DNA from: Turritopsis dohrnii | Lineage: Eukaryota; Cnidaria; Hydrozoa; Anthoathecata; Oceaniidae | Assembly (NCBI GenBank): GCA_027922465.2 | Contig: BQMF02000012.1 | Coordinates: forward strand, 620,001 to 684,000 | DNA length: 64,000 nucleotides | Direction of reading: 5' to 3' | Shown: piece after piece, positions 24,201 to 34,837 of the stretch | How the letters are laid out: each line of letters opens with the position of its first letter | Numbering within the stretch: the first letter of the stretch is position 1 | The notes under the pieces: generated by a model | Database searches by the model: none | The model's input: only the letters and a program-made list of their open reading frames with translations | What the model was told of the DNA's origin: nothing | Translations under genes and position numbers: made by a program

Positions 24201-25375
24201 GTGGAGATTCCCGTGTAAATAACTGCGCAGTATACACGAACTTTTACAACAATTGTCTTCAAGGAAGTTTTTCGAGTTACAACGACATGTTTTGGCTAAG
24301 TAAATAACTATGGCCTCGTTTTGAAGATTTTCATTGTTTTTAACCACCTTACTGCAATATGGAAAAGTAAAGTGCATACTCAGTTCATTACAAAGTAATG
24401 AAAATATGAAAGAAATTTTGGAGAAATAAATAGTTTATTAGCTGGTGCTATTTTTGTTGCTGGTGAAATTTTTAGGCCTAATATTTGCTACACATATTTT
24501 AGGGGCCATAAAAATGAGTCATTTCGCAGTGAACTTCAGACTTTCAAAAATATTGTTTGCCATAGTTCATTAAGCCAACAACCAGTGACGGGGGTGAATA
24601 AATTAAAAAGCTTTCATGCTGCTTCTGTTCAAACATATTTGTCTCTTTCAGTCAGCTTTTGTTTATTTTCACTTTGTTTACTGATGATCCTTAACACCCA
24701 GTTGTTAGGTACAAACAAAATGGTGTCTTACATATGCTTGATCGAAATAGAAGAATCAAGAAGCACCCAGAAAGATTTCAAGACGAATATGAGCGCCGGT
24801 TTGATTTAATATTTACAGCCGAAGAAAGAGTCTACGATCAAGTGCTTGAAGGTATTTACTCTCCATCGTATGGGTTCTTATCACCAACTCTACCTTTTGC
24901 AGCTTGAGTGATCTTTCATGAAATTTGTGCTTCAGGGCTTTTACGCTCTCCTCCTCTGTTGTTATATTTCTGTCAAACTGATTTTTATTTTATCAGAGTT
25001 CAGCCGTCGTGATCCAGAAACGTACACACCTGTACATATCATAAATATTGACATCCAAGATAATCATGAAGAAGCGACACTTGGTGCATTTCTAGTTTGT
25101 GAGCTATGTGAAAAGGTTGGTAAAATGTCAACAATTTAACCTGCACATTGTTATACTAACTCATGTAGGTGGTGCAAGGGTGAATGGGTTTTTGCTAGTA
25201 ATCTGTGTACAGTCCACACTGGCCACCTCCATCATTCCTTCTTTGTTTACGTCATTGATGGTATTGTTTTTAGCTTGAACGATTAGACGATCTCGATGAC
25301 GACATATCGGAACTACTGACGCAATTTGAAAAAAGAGCTAAGCGGCATATATTGCATACTGTCGGATTCTATTGA
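18291..25375 (+). CDS. SSU72: SSU72, RNA polymerase II CTD phosphatase (complete, five exons)
   Basis: Ssu72 removes phosphate from Ser5/Ser7 of the RNA polymerase II C-terminal repeats and works with the cleavage/polyadenylation machinery in the nucleus. Exons: 18291-18379, 18481-18624, 24709-24851, 24997-25115 and 25274-25375, all with GT-AG borders and matching phases, giving about 196-198 residues (human is 194). The catalytic CX5R loop is seen in VVCSSNQNRSMEAH, followed by SYGTGTHVKLPG and NGVLHMLDRNRRIK. The general-acid Asp is in NIDIQDNHEEATLGAF, and the protein ends HILHTVGFY. In-frame Mets at 18279, 18291 and 18297 are all possible starts; the last gives the length closest to human. 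The second intron is about 6.1 kb and carries repeat elements. An AATAAA lies at 25697-25702. No defects are seen. Confidence 0.96.
21946..22632. mobile_element. Fold-back element with about 180-bp inverted arms (SSU72 intron)
   Basis: GTGTGTTTC starts the element and its inverse ends it. The arms share AAATCTAGAGAAGTT, ATAAATGAATTTTATATCAG, GTTATTCTTCAGTTT and AAGAGTTATTGAAGAAA in inverted order, interrupted by about 320 bp of unrelated centre. No coding capacity and no clear target duplication. This is a non-autonomous transposon of unknown class. Confidence 0.8.
22981..23018. repeat. Short perfect hairpin (15-bp stem)
   Basis: ACAATCCTAATAATA is followed, after a short loop, by its exact complement TATTATTAGGATTGT. 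Confidence 0.85.
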
Positions 25376-28300
25376 CGGCGTCGTTACGTATCGAAACGTT
25401 GAAAAATTGAATACGTTGCCATATTGAATGTTGGTCGCTTAGAATCATGCTAATGTTGAGTTATCATTTCCATGGTGATAGAGATGTGTAGAGGTCACGT
25501 GATCTCCGAGGCTTGGTCACACATTCACCGTATTAAATGTTCTCTGAAGATCAGAGTAGTTTGTGTTTATACCAGAGGATCACCTTTATGAATTTTTTGT
25601 CAGTGTGACAATTGTAAATAATGTTTTGTAAACGAAAGAAAAGAATCTTTAAGAATATTTCTAATTTTTTACAATTAAAAAAAAAAAAAATAGATAAATA
25701 AATGAGAGAGGCATCGTATAATATAAGTGTGTCCATCTACACCATGTTGGCCTTCATACCAGTGATACCAAAGGTATCAGTCGACAACTATCCAGCTGTA
25801 AGTCGACCGACTGAAATCCAACTGGAACACCAACTTAAGGAGTATTACCTAATTTTTGGGAGAAGTTAAAGGTTGCCTCGAAACACAACGACGGCTTGTT
25901 TGGAAACACATTGAAACAACATGAGTGTCTTATTTTAGACATGGAAACTTATGTGAAGTTTCCTGTGAAGTGCTCCTTTGTGATGACAATATAAACGAAA
26001 GGTTTATACAAACTGACCTCAATACACCTGTGAAGTGCTCCTTTGTGATGACAGTATATACGAAAGGTTTATACAAACTGACCTCAATACAATTTGTACT
26101 TGTCAGTCTTGGAAGAATATTCTCAAGTCGAAAAGGAAAACCAGAATTAAAAAGTGAAGACTCTCTATTTCAAACTTGCACGTCTTTAATGATGCAGGAA
26201 AATTCCACCCAAAAGTTTCATCGTCCCTAAAGAAAAGAATTAAAACGGTTTTTTTGTTGATGGACGTTGTGAAGTTGTGTGAGGAATAGACCTTTCTCGA
26301 ATTTCTGTTTAAACGATGTGTTGTGGCCGAGTTGTCGTGTCTAACCTCGCTTTTAATATTCAAACTGTTTCTAATTATTTGAATAGGAATTGGAAATAAT
26401 AGAGACTATTATTAAGTTATAAAGTCATAAAATCCGTGAAACAATGAATCGCATGAAAACGAGGTTAGATATGAAACTTAGTCACAGTTTAGAGTTTAAA
26501 CTGAAATTCGGGAAACGTCTATTGGTTGCGTTGTCAACAAAACATCGATATAATCAGTTCAACATTCCAGTAAACATTTCCCGCTTAAACAACAACAACA
26601 TCTTCTTCTGCCTCGTTTCTTATGTTCAAATTGCTATAAAGTGTTTTTCTGAGAGTTTGAATAATCAAGGTCTTTTTAGCTGTAAGTCATAAAATCATAC
26701 ACTCAGTGAGACAAATGAGTTCATCGTAATGAGGTTGCACGGCAACGTTTATACAAAACTCGAGAAATGTCTATTTTCTTTTGTGTGGGAACTTACAAGT
26801 AGGTCGCGTATGAAGAAGTAAAGACTGAGCTATCTAGCAGTACACTTCAAACCACTAACACATGGAAAGAGGTCTGCTGGTAGACTGCACAATGTTTTTA
26901 TTTAATCAACAGACGACAAAAGGTTGGAAGGCCTCCTTTTACCAGCTAGCTATGTTAGACCTAGGAGGACAGAAAAAAAGAAAGAGAAACAACTCTAGTT
27001 TTTCCATTGTAATGAGCTCGATTCGCTAGCGTGTGGCTCTATTCAAATCTAAATTTTGAAATTAGCGGTTAAATGCAAAATCTTTCTATCCTAATCTTTT
27101 TCTATCCTCCTGGGTTAGACAGGTTTAAATGGAGGGAACTGATCGAAGAAATCCGAGAATAACTCTTTCTCGACCTGATGATGATGGTGAACTGGAAGAA
27201 CTTACAAATACAAAAGTTCCCCCAGCTTCTGTTTAATCACTGTGGTTAAAATATTCATCGTTGAATATATTCATTCAAAATATTCGATTATTCCTTGTTG
27301 TTGTTAGTTTACTTTCTGTTTGTCTATTTTTTTTTTTTTTTTTGTCTTTTCAATAATCCTTTTCAACCAGCTTTGTTCTACTGCCAATCTTGTTCTTTCC
27401 ACTTGCAGCGCTTTTACCAATAGTTAGATTTATCACTAACTGCAGTCATCAAGCTTTTTTATTGTGCTCTCAGCTACCATGTTTGTTTCTCTGTTTTGTT
27501 TCCACCTGATTATGATGACGTTGCATATTTTAGATAACTCTTATCTGTGATAACTAGAACAGTAATGTTTTTCTGGCATCAAATCACATTTTACTATTTG
27601 ATTGCATTTTACTAAAAAGTATGTTTCATGCATTTTGTTGGTTGTTCAAACAGCTGGTCTCTTGTGTTTTGTGACTTGTTATAATACAAGCAGTGAGCAG
27701 AATTATTTAGATTTCCAGACATCATCACCTCCTTTTAGTTAAGTGTTCAGCTATGTATATATTATTCAATTATTATATGTGCTTCAAATAGACCTTTACC
27801 GAATTTTTTTTTCATGACACTTAATTACTACTTTCGTGGAGATTGTATCTCACAAGAAAACTGCTGACACACTTTTTTCTCGACCTTATGATAGTTTATC
27901 ATCTTTATAGGTTTTTTTTATAATATCAAATTGATAATATACACTTGTCAAACAAGAATGAAAATTCAGCAGAATACGGTCAGCGGCAATCTTGATAATC
28001 TTATGGCGATCTTCCTTGCATGTGGAAAATAGCACTGACTAGAAGAATTATAGACGACGAAACCTTTTTCCAATAGGAAACTTGCTAAAGCCACTGACTA
28101 AAATACCGTATTTCCTCTAATAAACGCCGCGAAGTTTATTACAAATTCCATTTCTGGATGCGGCGTTTAATAGAGGGCGGCGTTTATTACAAAATGAAAA
28201 ATTGGACAGAAGCAAACTTAAACAATAACGTTTACTTAAAGGGTTTCAGAAGATTAAATGATACCTTCACAAAAATGCCAAAAAAGAGCAAGCAATACCA

Positions 28301-28455
28301 CTGCCGCCGGTGATGAAAACTTTTATAGCAATTAATTACACATCAAATGTTCTGGTCCTTGGTCTCTAATCATTGAGAAGTTTCCAATGGGTCTTTTGGT
28401 TTACAATAAACCCAGAGGAACCAGTGAAAGTAGTAGCAGGTATAATGTAGTCAAA
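25376..28455. other. Intergenic; one doubtful short exon and a 65-bp duplication
   Basis: Beyond the SSU72 3' end no gene is recognised. A 65-bp unit is tandemly duplicated at about 25965-26095 (GTGAAGTGCTCCTTTGTGAT at 25965 and 26030). A poly-T run lies near 27330. Near 28107-28190 the words TTTCCTCTAATAAACGCCG and GGCGTTTATTACAAA look like one end of a repeat element, but the partner end was not found. Confidence 0.5.
27129..27236 (+). CDS. Doubtful 35-residue frame, possible first exon
   Basis: After a splice-like TTAGACAG, an ATG opens a frame beginning MEGTDRRNPRITLSRPDDDG and ending KVPPASV-stop. The acidic, low-AT composition stands out from its surroundings, and GTTTAATC at the end could be a donor rather than a stop. 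No family is recognised and no downstream exon could be attached. It may be the 5' exon of an unknown plus-strand gene or chance. Confidence 0.25.
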   Translation: MEGTDRRNPRITLSRPDDDGELEELTNTKVPPASV

Positions 28456-29341
28456 TATCAGGGAGGATCCGGGTCATAAGTCGCCGTCCGTTTCGGGCGT
28501 TGGTTTTAGCCGTTCGCGTAATTGGTCGTTGGTTTTAGTCGTTGGTTTCGGGCGTTCGTACAATTGGTCGTTGGTTTTGGTCGTTGGTTTTAGGCGTTCG
28601 TACAATTGGTCGCTAATTTTTTCTTTCGTTTTCTTTTAAGTGTTCGTTTGTTCAATTTAGTGAGAAACACATAACAAGTCCTTAAAATACAGAAAATTAA
28701 AAATAGTTTAAAAAAGCAGAGAAAATATGGCAGCTATTACTGGGCCACTTTCACTTTCACTCATGGTAACTCATAAGAATTGCAAAACTGTCACCTTATC
28801 ACCAAATCTGTCACCTTAATTCATCAGTTTGGCTGTCACGAGTAAGCTCGAATCTCTTCTTGTGCTTTATGTAAACGTGAAAATCGCACACGTCCTGTAA
28901 ATGAAATATCGTAAATTATGGAGTAAAGAAGATACTGTAGAGTATCATGAACAAAATTGTTCAACTGTTTTCTTTTCTTCTTTTCTTTCTCCATTTTCTT
29001 TTGTTTTTTCTCTTATGTTTTCTAATGTTTTAACGACATCACCAAGCATGGTGGTAATATCAGGCATTTTGTAATCGGTGAACTTTGCAACCATGCTTGT
29101 TTATGAAAATAAAGGAAATACTTGAGGACCGGTTATGCAAAATAATCAAATAAGTCGTTGATACGAAAAAAATATACGAGAGAACAACCAATTGTACGAA
29201 CGCCTAAAACCAACGACCAAAACCAACGACCAATTGTACGAACGCCCGAAACCAACGACTAAAACCAACGACCAATTACGCGAACGGCTAAAACCAACGC
29301 CCGAAACGGACGGCGACTTATGACCCGGATCCCCCCTGATA
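28456..29341. mobile_element. DNA element with about 160-bp composite inverted repeats and 6-bp target duplication GTCAAA
   Basis: Ends TATCAGGGAGGATCCGGGTC at 28456 and, inverted, TATCAGGGGGGATCCGGGTC at 29341. GTCAAA flanks both sides (28450-28455 and 29342-29347). Each arm is itself built of repeated GTTCGTACAATTGGTCGTT and GGTCGTTGGTTTTAG words, giving a regular GGTCGTTGGTTT ladder. The central roughly 560 bp has no coding frame. TA-pyrimidine termini with a 6-bp duplication match those of E1 and E2, so it may be a non-autonomous relative, but the rest of the terminus differs. Confidence 0.85.
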
Positions 29342-29488
29342 GTCAAAGGTGTTTCCTCAAAGTGTCGGATAGTGTAATGTACTCGATCACGGGGTGGTAA
29401 TACAGAATAAATTTTTGGACATCGGTAGAAAATTTCAACAAGGAGAACCATCACGAGAAGTTTGAGCTGTTTAAAAATGCCTCCGCTA

Positions 29489-29543
29489 TGAATTGAGTAA
29501 TGAATTGAGTAATGAATGGAGTAATGAATTGAGTAATGAATTG
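29489..29543 (+). repeat. 12-bp tandem repeat (TGAATTGAGTAA), about 4.5 copies
   Basis: Four near-identical 12-bp units, one with a single change (TGAATGGAGTAA). Confidence 0.9.
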
Positions 29544-29675
29544 AAATCTTTTAATTTCACACATAACAGTTGAAGACTAATCACTGGATAATTTATGCGA
29601 AAGCAGATACAATATTTATTCACATTGACTATTTTACGATCAAAAACTGGAATACGGAAATGTTAAAGTGTGAAG

Positions 29676-29718
29676 TTGTGAAACGTGTGAAACGTGCGAA
29701 ACGTGTGAAACTTTGCAT
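29676..29718 (+). repeat. 9-10-bp tandem repeat of CGTGTGAAA
   Basis: Reads GTGAAACGTGTGAAACGTGC followed by GAAACGTGTGAAAC; a short minisatellite. Confidence 0.75.
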
Positions 29719-29746
29719 TATTTGCATAATGTTGCATTATTTGGTA

Positions 29747-30788
29747 CCGGTGTAACCGTAAATTTTTACTCCCCGGAAAAAATTACTCCCACAGTTAGAA
29801 TTTCCCGGGAAAAAATGACTCCCGGTGTTATAATTTCCTTAGAAATTATGACTCCCCCGTGGAAAAAATTACTCCCCTTTAAATTGCAAATTCATTTGTT
29901 CTAATTAGAGGGGGATGTTTTTTCCCAGTAAATTATGACTCCCTAATGAAGTCCTTCCATTGCATATTCGAATTAAACATTCAATCTGGACATTTCAATC
30001 AATGAAGAGTTGTTATGATGTGGGATCAGAGAGTAAAATTGAAAAGATGGCGAAGACAGGTAAATCTAAGAACCATGTGAACCTGAAGGTAGTAGAAGAA
30101 TTTTTGAGAGGGAATACGTACCCGACAGAAATTTCAAAGGCAAAAAAGCAAACTTAGAAGAACTTGTAGAAACTTTTCGCTAAAAGTGGCCAACTTTTTA
30201 TTTTAATTTTTAATTTAACTTTAATTAAACACAGAAGAGTACAACTTATATAACGAAAAATATGCTAGGATCAAATCACTTGCTAAGTAGAGATGTTATA
30301 AAAATATATGCATAAACTTTCTTGTTGTGTTTGCTGATAAAGAAAACTTCGTCATAAAATCGAATCTATATACATGTTAAAGTGACCCGTTGTTTCCCCC
30401 ATCCCGTTCGTACTGTACCCCTGGTGAAAAATGCATCTCTATATTTACAAAGGCACAAGCAATTGCACCAGGTTTTAGCCCATGCCAATGAGATAATATT
30501 TTAGATATATCGAATTCCCCAAAGTTTCCATTTTGTTTTTGTTATTTATTCATGATATAAAGGAAGAAGAAGATCAGGAAATCGAATGTTGATCGAGATA
30601 TACGCCAATTGTTTGGTATACTATCAGGGGAGTAGAAATTTCCTGAAGGGAGTCATTATTTTCGCGTAAATTTATACTCCCGGGAGTCATAATTTCCTGG
30701 GAAAATATTACTGGGAAGTAATTATTTCCCAGTAAATAATGACTGGAGAGTATAAATTTTGGAGAGTAATATTTTACGGTGACACCGG
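29747..30788. mobile_element. TA-flanked MITE-like element, 1.04 kb, with repeated TTACTCCC blocks at both ends
   Basis: CCGGTGTAACCGTAAATTTT at 29747 pairs with the inverse of CCGGTGTCACCGTAAAATAT at 30788, each next to TA. About 200 bp at each end is a ladder of ATTACTCCC/TGACTCCC and TTTCCCGG words in opposite orientation. A 65-codon frame at 29960-30157 has no recognisable domain. Tc1/mariner-type TA insertion is the simplest reading. Confidence 0.75.
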
Positions 30789-30879
30789 TAGGTTGTGGAT
30801 TTTGTGAAATAAGCAATAACATGTTTGTTGTTATGATCCTATTTTTGAAACATTTTTTTATTTTGGACGCAACCCTGAG

Positions 30880-31120
30880 CCTTACTAACCTTGCCAACAT
30901 TTCACAAAGTTTACACCTGCGGCAAGTCTGGGTGGTAACGATTTGTCAGACGACAAACATATTTTGTGTATATTTTTAACTATCCAAAGGAAAAAGCTGA
31001 AGCTCATCTTTCCGTATTTCATCTCAAGCAAATATGGGGACCCCACGACAAGAATGATTTGTTCCAAATAATAAATTCTTGCTACGAAGAAATCGTTTTC
31101 TTCAAAAGAAATGTCTTTCT
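30880..31120 (+). pseudogene. 5' fragment of a non-LTR retrotransposon ORF, cut off by E1
   Basis: The frame encodes YPKEKAEAHLSVFHLKQIWG followed by FKRNVFL just before the E1 insertion. It continues without loss at 36430 after E1 (LPSGKAGKDYITEMTSLVN). Upstream of about 30960 the frame decays. See the entry for 36430-38985. Confidence 0.75.
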
Positions 31121-31144
31121 TATGGAAGCCGAGAAGGGTCAAGC

Positions 31145-31272
31145 CATGAATATATTATCAAATCTAGGAATATATTTCAAAATCGAGAAATATTTTTCAA
31201 ATCCAGAAATGTATTTCAAAATCGAGAAATATGTTTTACAATCTAGAAATATTTTTTAAATCGAGAAATTTT
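31145..31272 (+). repeat. E1 left subterminal repeat array
   Basis: Five to six units of about 20 bp, AAATCGAGAAATATTTTTC-like. The matching array at the right end is inverted. Confidence 0.85.
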
Positions 31273-31324
31273 TTTACTGGTAAATTCGTTTACCGGCAAA
31301 CAAGCGAAAACAATCTAATTAAAG

Positions 31325-34300
31325 ATGGCTGCACCCGCAAGCATGCATTGCACCTCCTGTGGCAAAAAAATAGGATCTTCTGACCTATTCTGCATGTATT
31401 GTGGCAGAAAAAAAGAAAAAAACGATGAACACCCCAAAAATGATGAACCTCTGCTGACTTTAATGGACTTTCAAAAAATGAAAACTGAAGAAAGAACTTC
31501 AAGATTTGTTGGTAAAAGAAGAAGGAAGGACAGCCCCTCTCCTCCTCCTCCACCTCCTTCCTCCCATTCTGCATAATGGTCATAAATCGAAAGTGAAGGG
31601 TTTCATGAACAAGAAATCCACGGAGACTGCACTCATTAATGTTGGTATTATCAGAGAACATGAAAACACTGGGCAATTACAAATAGTTAGAGGAAGCAAG
31701 CTACCTTTCCTTTACAGGTTTCAAGAAAAGCCAATGCCAACACAATATTGAATCTCGCTTTAAAGAAACATGCTAATCAGGACCAGTTTTTTTGTGGATT
31801 GGAAGAGTACATACTGCTTTACCCAGACCAAAAGTTGGTAGAGACTATACCAGGGTCTGATTTACCATTTACACTTGAAAGATACAAAAAAGACCTTGGC
31901 AAACCATACTCCAAAATTGATTTGTACATTTGTAAAAAGCATGACTTGGATGCAAGAAAACTGAGTGTTTTGAAGTATCAGCTGCAAGCTCCATTAGAAG
32001 AAGACCCACAGTATTTTAATGACAGTGGTAATGAGCATGAGTTAGGTCACTTGTTGTTCAAAGAAACAGATTTCCTTGATCCAAATTCATTACTAATAAA
32101 CAGTTGTTTCGATATAGGTGCTAATGATGATAACTCTCCTGTAACTTCTGTGCTTTCAAAACAAAATATACAAAGCAAAGATACTGTTACACCATCATGC
32201 TCTGTAAATTTGACAAACTTAAAAAGCATTGATATTAATTGTGGTATGTGCCCAATTTGTAACAAAAAGTTTCCATTTTCAGTGATTGAAAAGCATGCTG
32301 ATGACTGTTTGCAGAAAAAGTAAAAACCAATTATCTATTCTATAGACGATGAAGATGATCCTTTTGATGAAAGTGATTCCATTGACCCTGTTGTTGAAGA
32401 TGAAAATACTACTAGCAATATAGACACTAACATAGAATTTAATATGAAACAAGTTCAAGCAGTTTTAAAAAAATGCCATATAGAAAATGGTGAAATTCTT
32501 TTAAATGTACGACGTCATTATGAATTTGAAGACTTCATGAGATTTTTTGGGAAAACTTGGAATAAGAATAAGATTGATAAAACTTATAGAATCGCTTATA
32601 TTGGTGAGCCCGCAATAGACACTGGTGGAGTTTCAAGGGAATTTTATTCAGGTATACAAAAACATATGTTTTTTTTGTTAGTGTATTAAGAATTTAAATA
32701 ACCTTGTTTTCATGTTAATCTAACTTCTTTATTTCTATTTAGTCTTTTTTTTTCATTTCTTTTTGTACAGTGTTATTGCTTCTTGATTTAGAAGCAATAA
32801 AATCAATCAAGCAAATTTATTTTACTGGAAATGATGTCAGTGGTTATATACCAAACTTTGGTACTTTAAGTGTAACAGACGGTACTGCCAAAGCGGTTGG
32901 ACATCTTTTTGCTGCTACGCTAGTTAATGGAGGGCCAGCTCCTGCATTCTTTGCTGACTGGATATTTGATTATATAACTTGTGGGCTAACAGCTGCATTA
33001 AAGTCTTGTCCAAAAGAAATATCTGAAATATCACCACTGAAAGCAACATATGATAAGGTATATTATATAAATTTTACATTTTTCAACTAAAATAATTGTG
33101 GCTATTTCACACTAGATTTTCTGATATCAACCATCTTTCAAGTTTATTTAGTTTTCTATTTATGTGATCATGTACATGTGTCAACTGCAATGACCATCGA
33201 TTTTAGTGTTTTTTGGCTTAGTAACTATAAGTACTGTCATGATAGAAATGAAAAGAGAAAAGAAAATATATTGAACTACTGTACACTTCTCTAATGAAAG
33301 GGGCGGTTTGTCTGTTGATCTAATAACATACTGAAATTATGTCTTAATGAATAAGTAATTTGATTTAGGTCTTTCTTGCAAAATCTGATTTGGAATTAAC
33401 ATCGATACTTTCAACAGATGAGGGTTTAGATTTATTAGAGCGTATTGGATATAGAGGAGATCCAAGAAAGACAACAATGCAAAAGAAAAATTCTATTTTA
33501 GAGTAAGAAATACTGACATTTCTTGATTTAATAATCTAATAATCTCATCTAATGTATATGTTATGGTGTAAGCACTTGTAAATTTCTATGGAAATGTTTC
33601 CTCCTGTTAAGATAGTATGTACTGATAAAAACTTCTATTAATCTGTCTTAATTGGTTCTACTTAAAATATCCATTCATTGTATTTTGTGCTTTCTTTATA
33701 GGTCAATTATAGTAAAAGAAACACTGGAACCCTTACTTCCAGTTATTCAGGAGATAAGTAACGGTTTGCAGTGCTATAATGTGTGTCAATTACTAAAGCA
33801 AAATGGAGCAATTATGCACCCTGTATTTTGTCGCAATCAGAAGTTTGTTTGGCAATATGATGATTTCATCAGTTCTCTTAAACCACAATTTAGTGAAGAT
33901 GCCACCAATAAAAAAACATTAGAGGTAACAACATACAAGGCCCTATTAGATGTTGCTGAATATTGTTTTAATTCTGGTATGTATTTAATTGCTATATTTT
34001 TTGTTTTGTCTTAAAGATAATGTATTCTCCATATTGTAAATTCGATTACTTAGGGAAGAAATTTTGTGGGAAGAAAATATATTGGAAAATGTATCCAATT
34101 CAAAGTCCCTCAAAGAAAGGAAAATTGCTAATTCTGCAAAAAAAATCTGCTACTTTTTGATACCTAACTAACCAAATTACATATTTGTTGTTTAGATAAT
34201 CCAGAGCTTTCATCTGAACAGTTAATTCAGTTCATAACTGGTTCACCAACATTGCCAGCACTAGGATTACACAAAGATATAACTATTCACTTTATCCATG

Positions 34301-34458
34301 GATGTAACTCAACTAATGGTAAACCATGTAAATGTTTGCCAAGTGTCAGCACTTGCGATGTACAAGTAAACCTTCCTGTACACATAGCATCAGAGGAATC
34401 CATGATGCAGGCTTTTTCAATGGCAGTGAGAGATGGTAGTTGGTTTGGACAACTGTAA
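31325..34458 (+). pseudogene. E1 cargo: zinc-ribbon HECT-type E3 ubiquitin ligase, five exons, disrupted
   Basis: HECT ligases pass ubiquitin from an E2 to a substrate through a catalytic Cys. Exons: 31325-32651, 32771-33057, 33369-33502, 33702-33976 and 34196-34458, with GT-AG borders and matching phases. Order: paired CxxC zinc ribbon (C9, C12, C23, C26); Lys/Pro-rich linker; a conserved block ending KPYSKIDLYICKK; a short Cys/His motif CPICNKKFPFSVIEKHADDC; an acidic stretch; then the HECT region with GEPAIDTGGVSREFYS and the catalytic Cys in STCDVQVNLPVHI near the end. Defects: a frame change within the Pro-rich linker (about 31510-31570), a 5-bp CCTTT duplication near 31713 that shifts frame, and an in-frame TAA at 32321. 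It resembles G2E3-like HECT proteins. Catalytic residues are kept, but this copy cannot make the full protein without correction. Confidence 0.85.
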
Positions 34459-34837
34459 ATGTTTTACAAAATACCTTTGTTGTTGCATGACATAGTTATT
34501 TCGTTAAAGTTTTATTCATACCGTTCTGTTTTGTTAAGATTTTTCTGTTACTCTAATATATTCTAATATAGGATGATATTTTGTTGATATTTGTTTTTAG
34601 TTCTTTTGTTTTTTGATAATAAAATGAGGGGGTGAGTCTCATCGTCAAATTTCGATAAATTGATTTTGGGGGTGAAAATTTAGAAAAAGTGGAATTTGAC
34701 CTTCTTTCTATTACTGCTGTTATTATTTTATAGCACTGCATCTTTTACGTTACTGATTATGTTTGAGATGTGAAAACGTTGTTTTTATTGTTTCAGGTTT
34801 TTAGATCTAAGCTATTTTTTCATTTGAAATATAAATT
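34459..34837. other. Spacer between converging E1 genes
   Basis: About 380 bp of AT-rich DNA between the two stop codons; likely holds both 3' ends. No other signal recognised. Confidence 0.6.

Larger units (their letters stand above)
18625..24708 (+). other. SSU72 intron 2: no other gene, two fold-back repeats
   Basis: About 6.1 kb of AT-rich intron. Chance frames such as 20431-20739 and 24063-24377 have no family features. It holds the inverted-repeat element at 21946-22632 and the hairpin at 22981-23018. Confidence 0.7.

Noticed and set aside
24063..24377. A 104-codon Cys-rich minus-strand frame
   Set aside because: Cys spacing is irregular, no partner exon and no signal peptide; best explained as chance.
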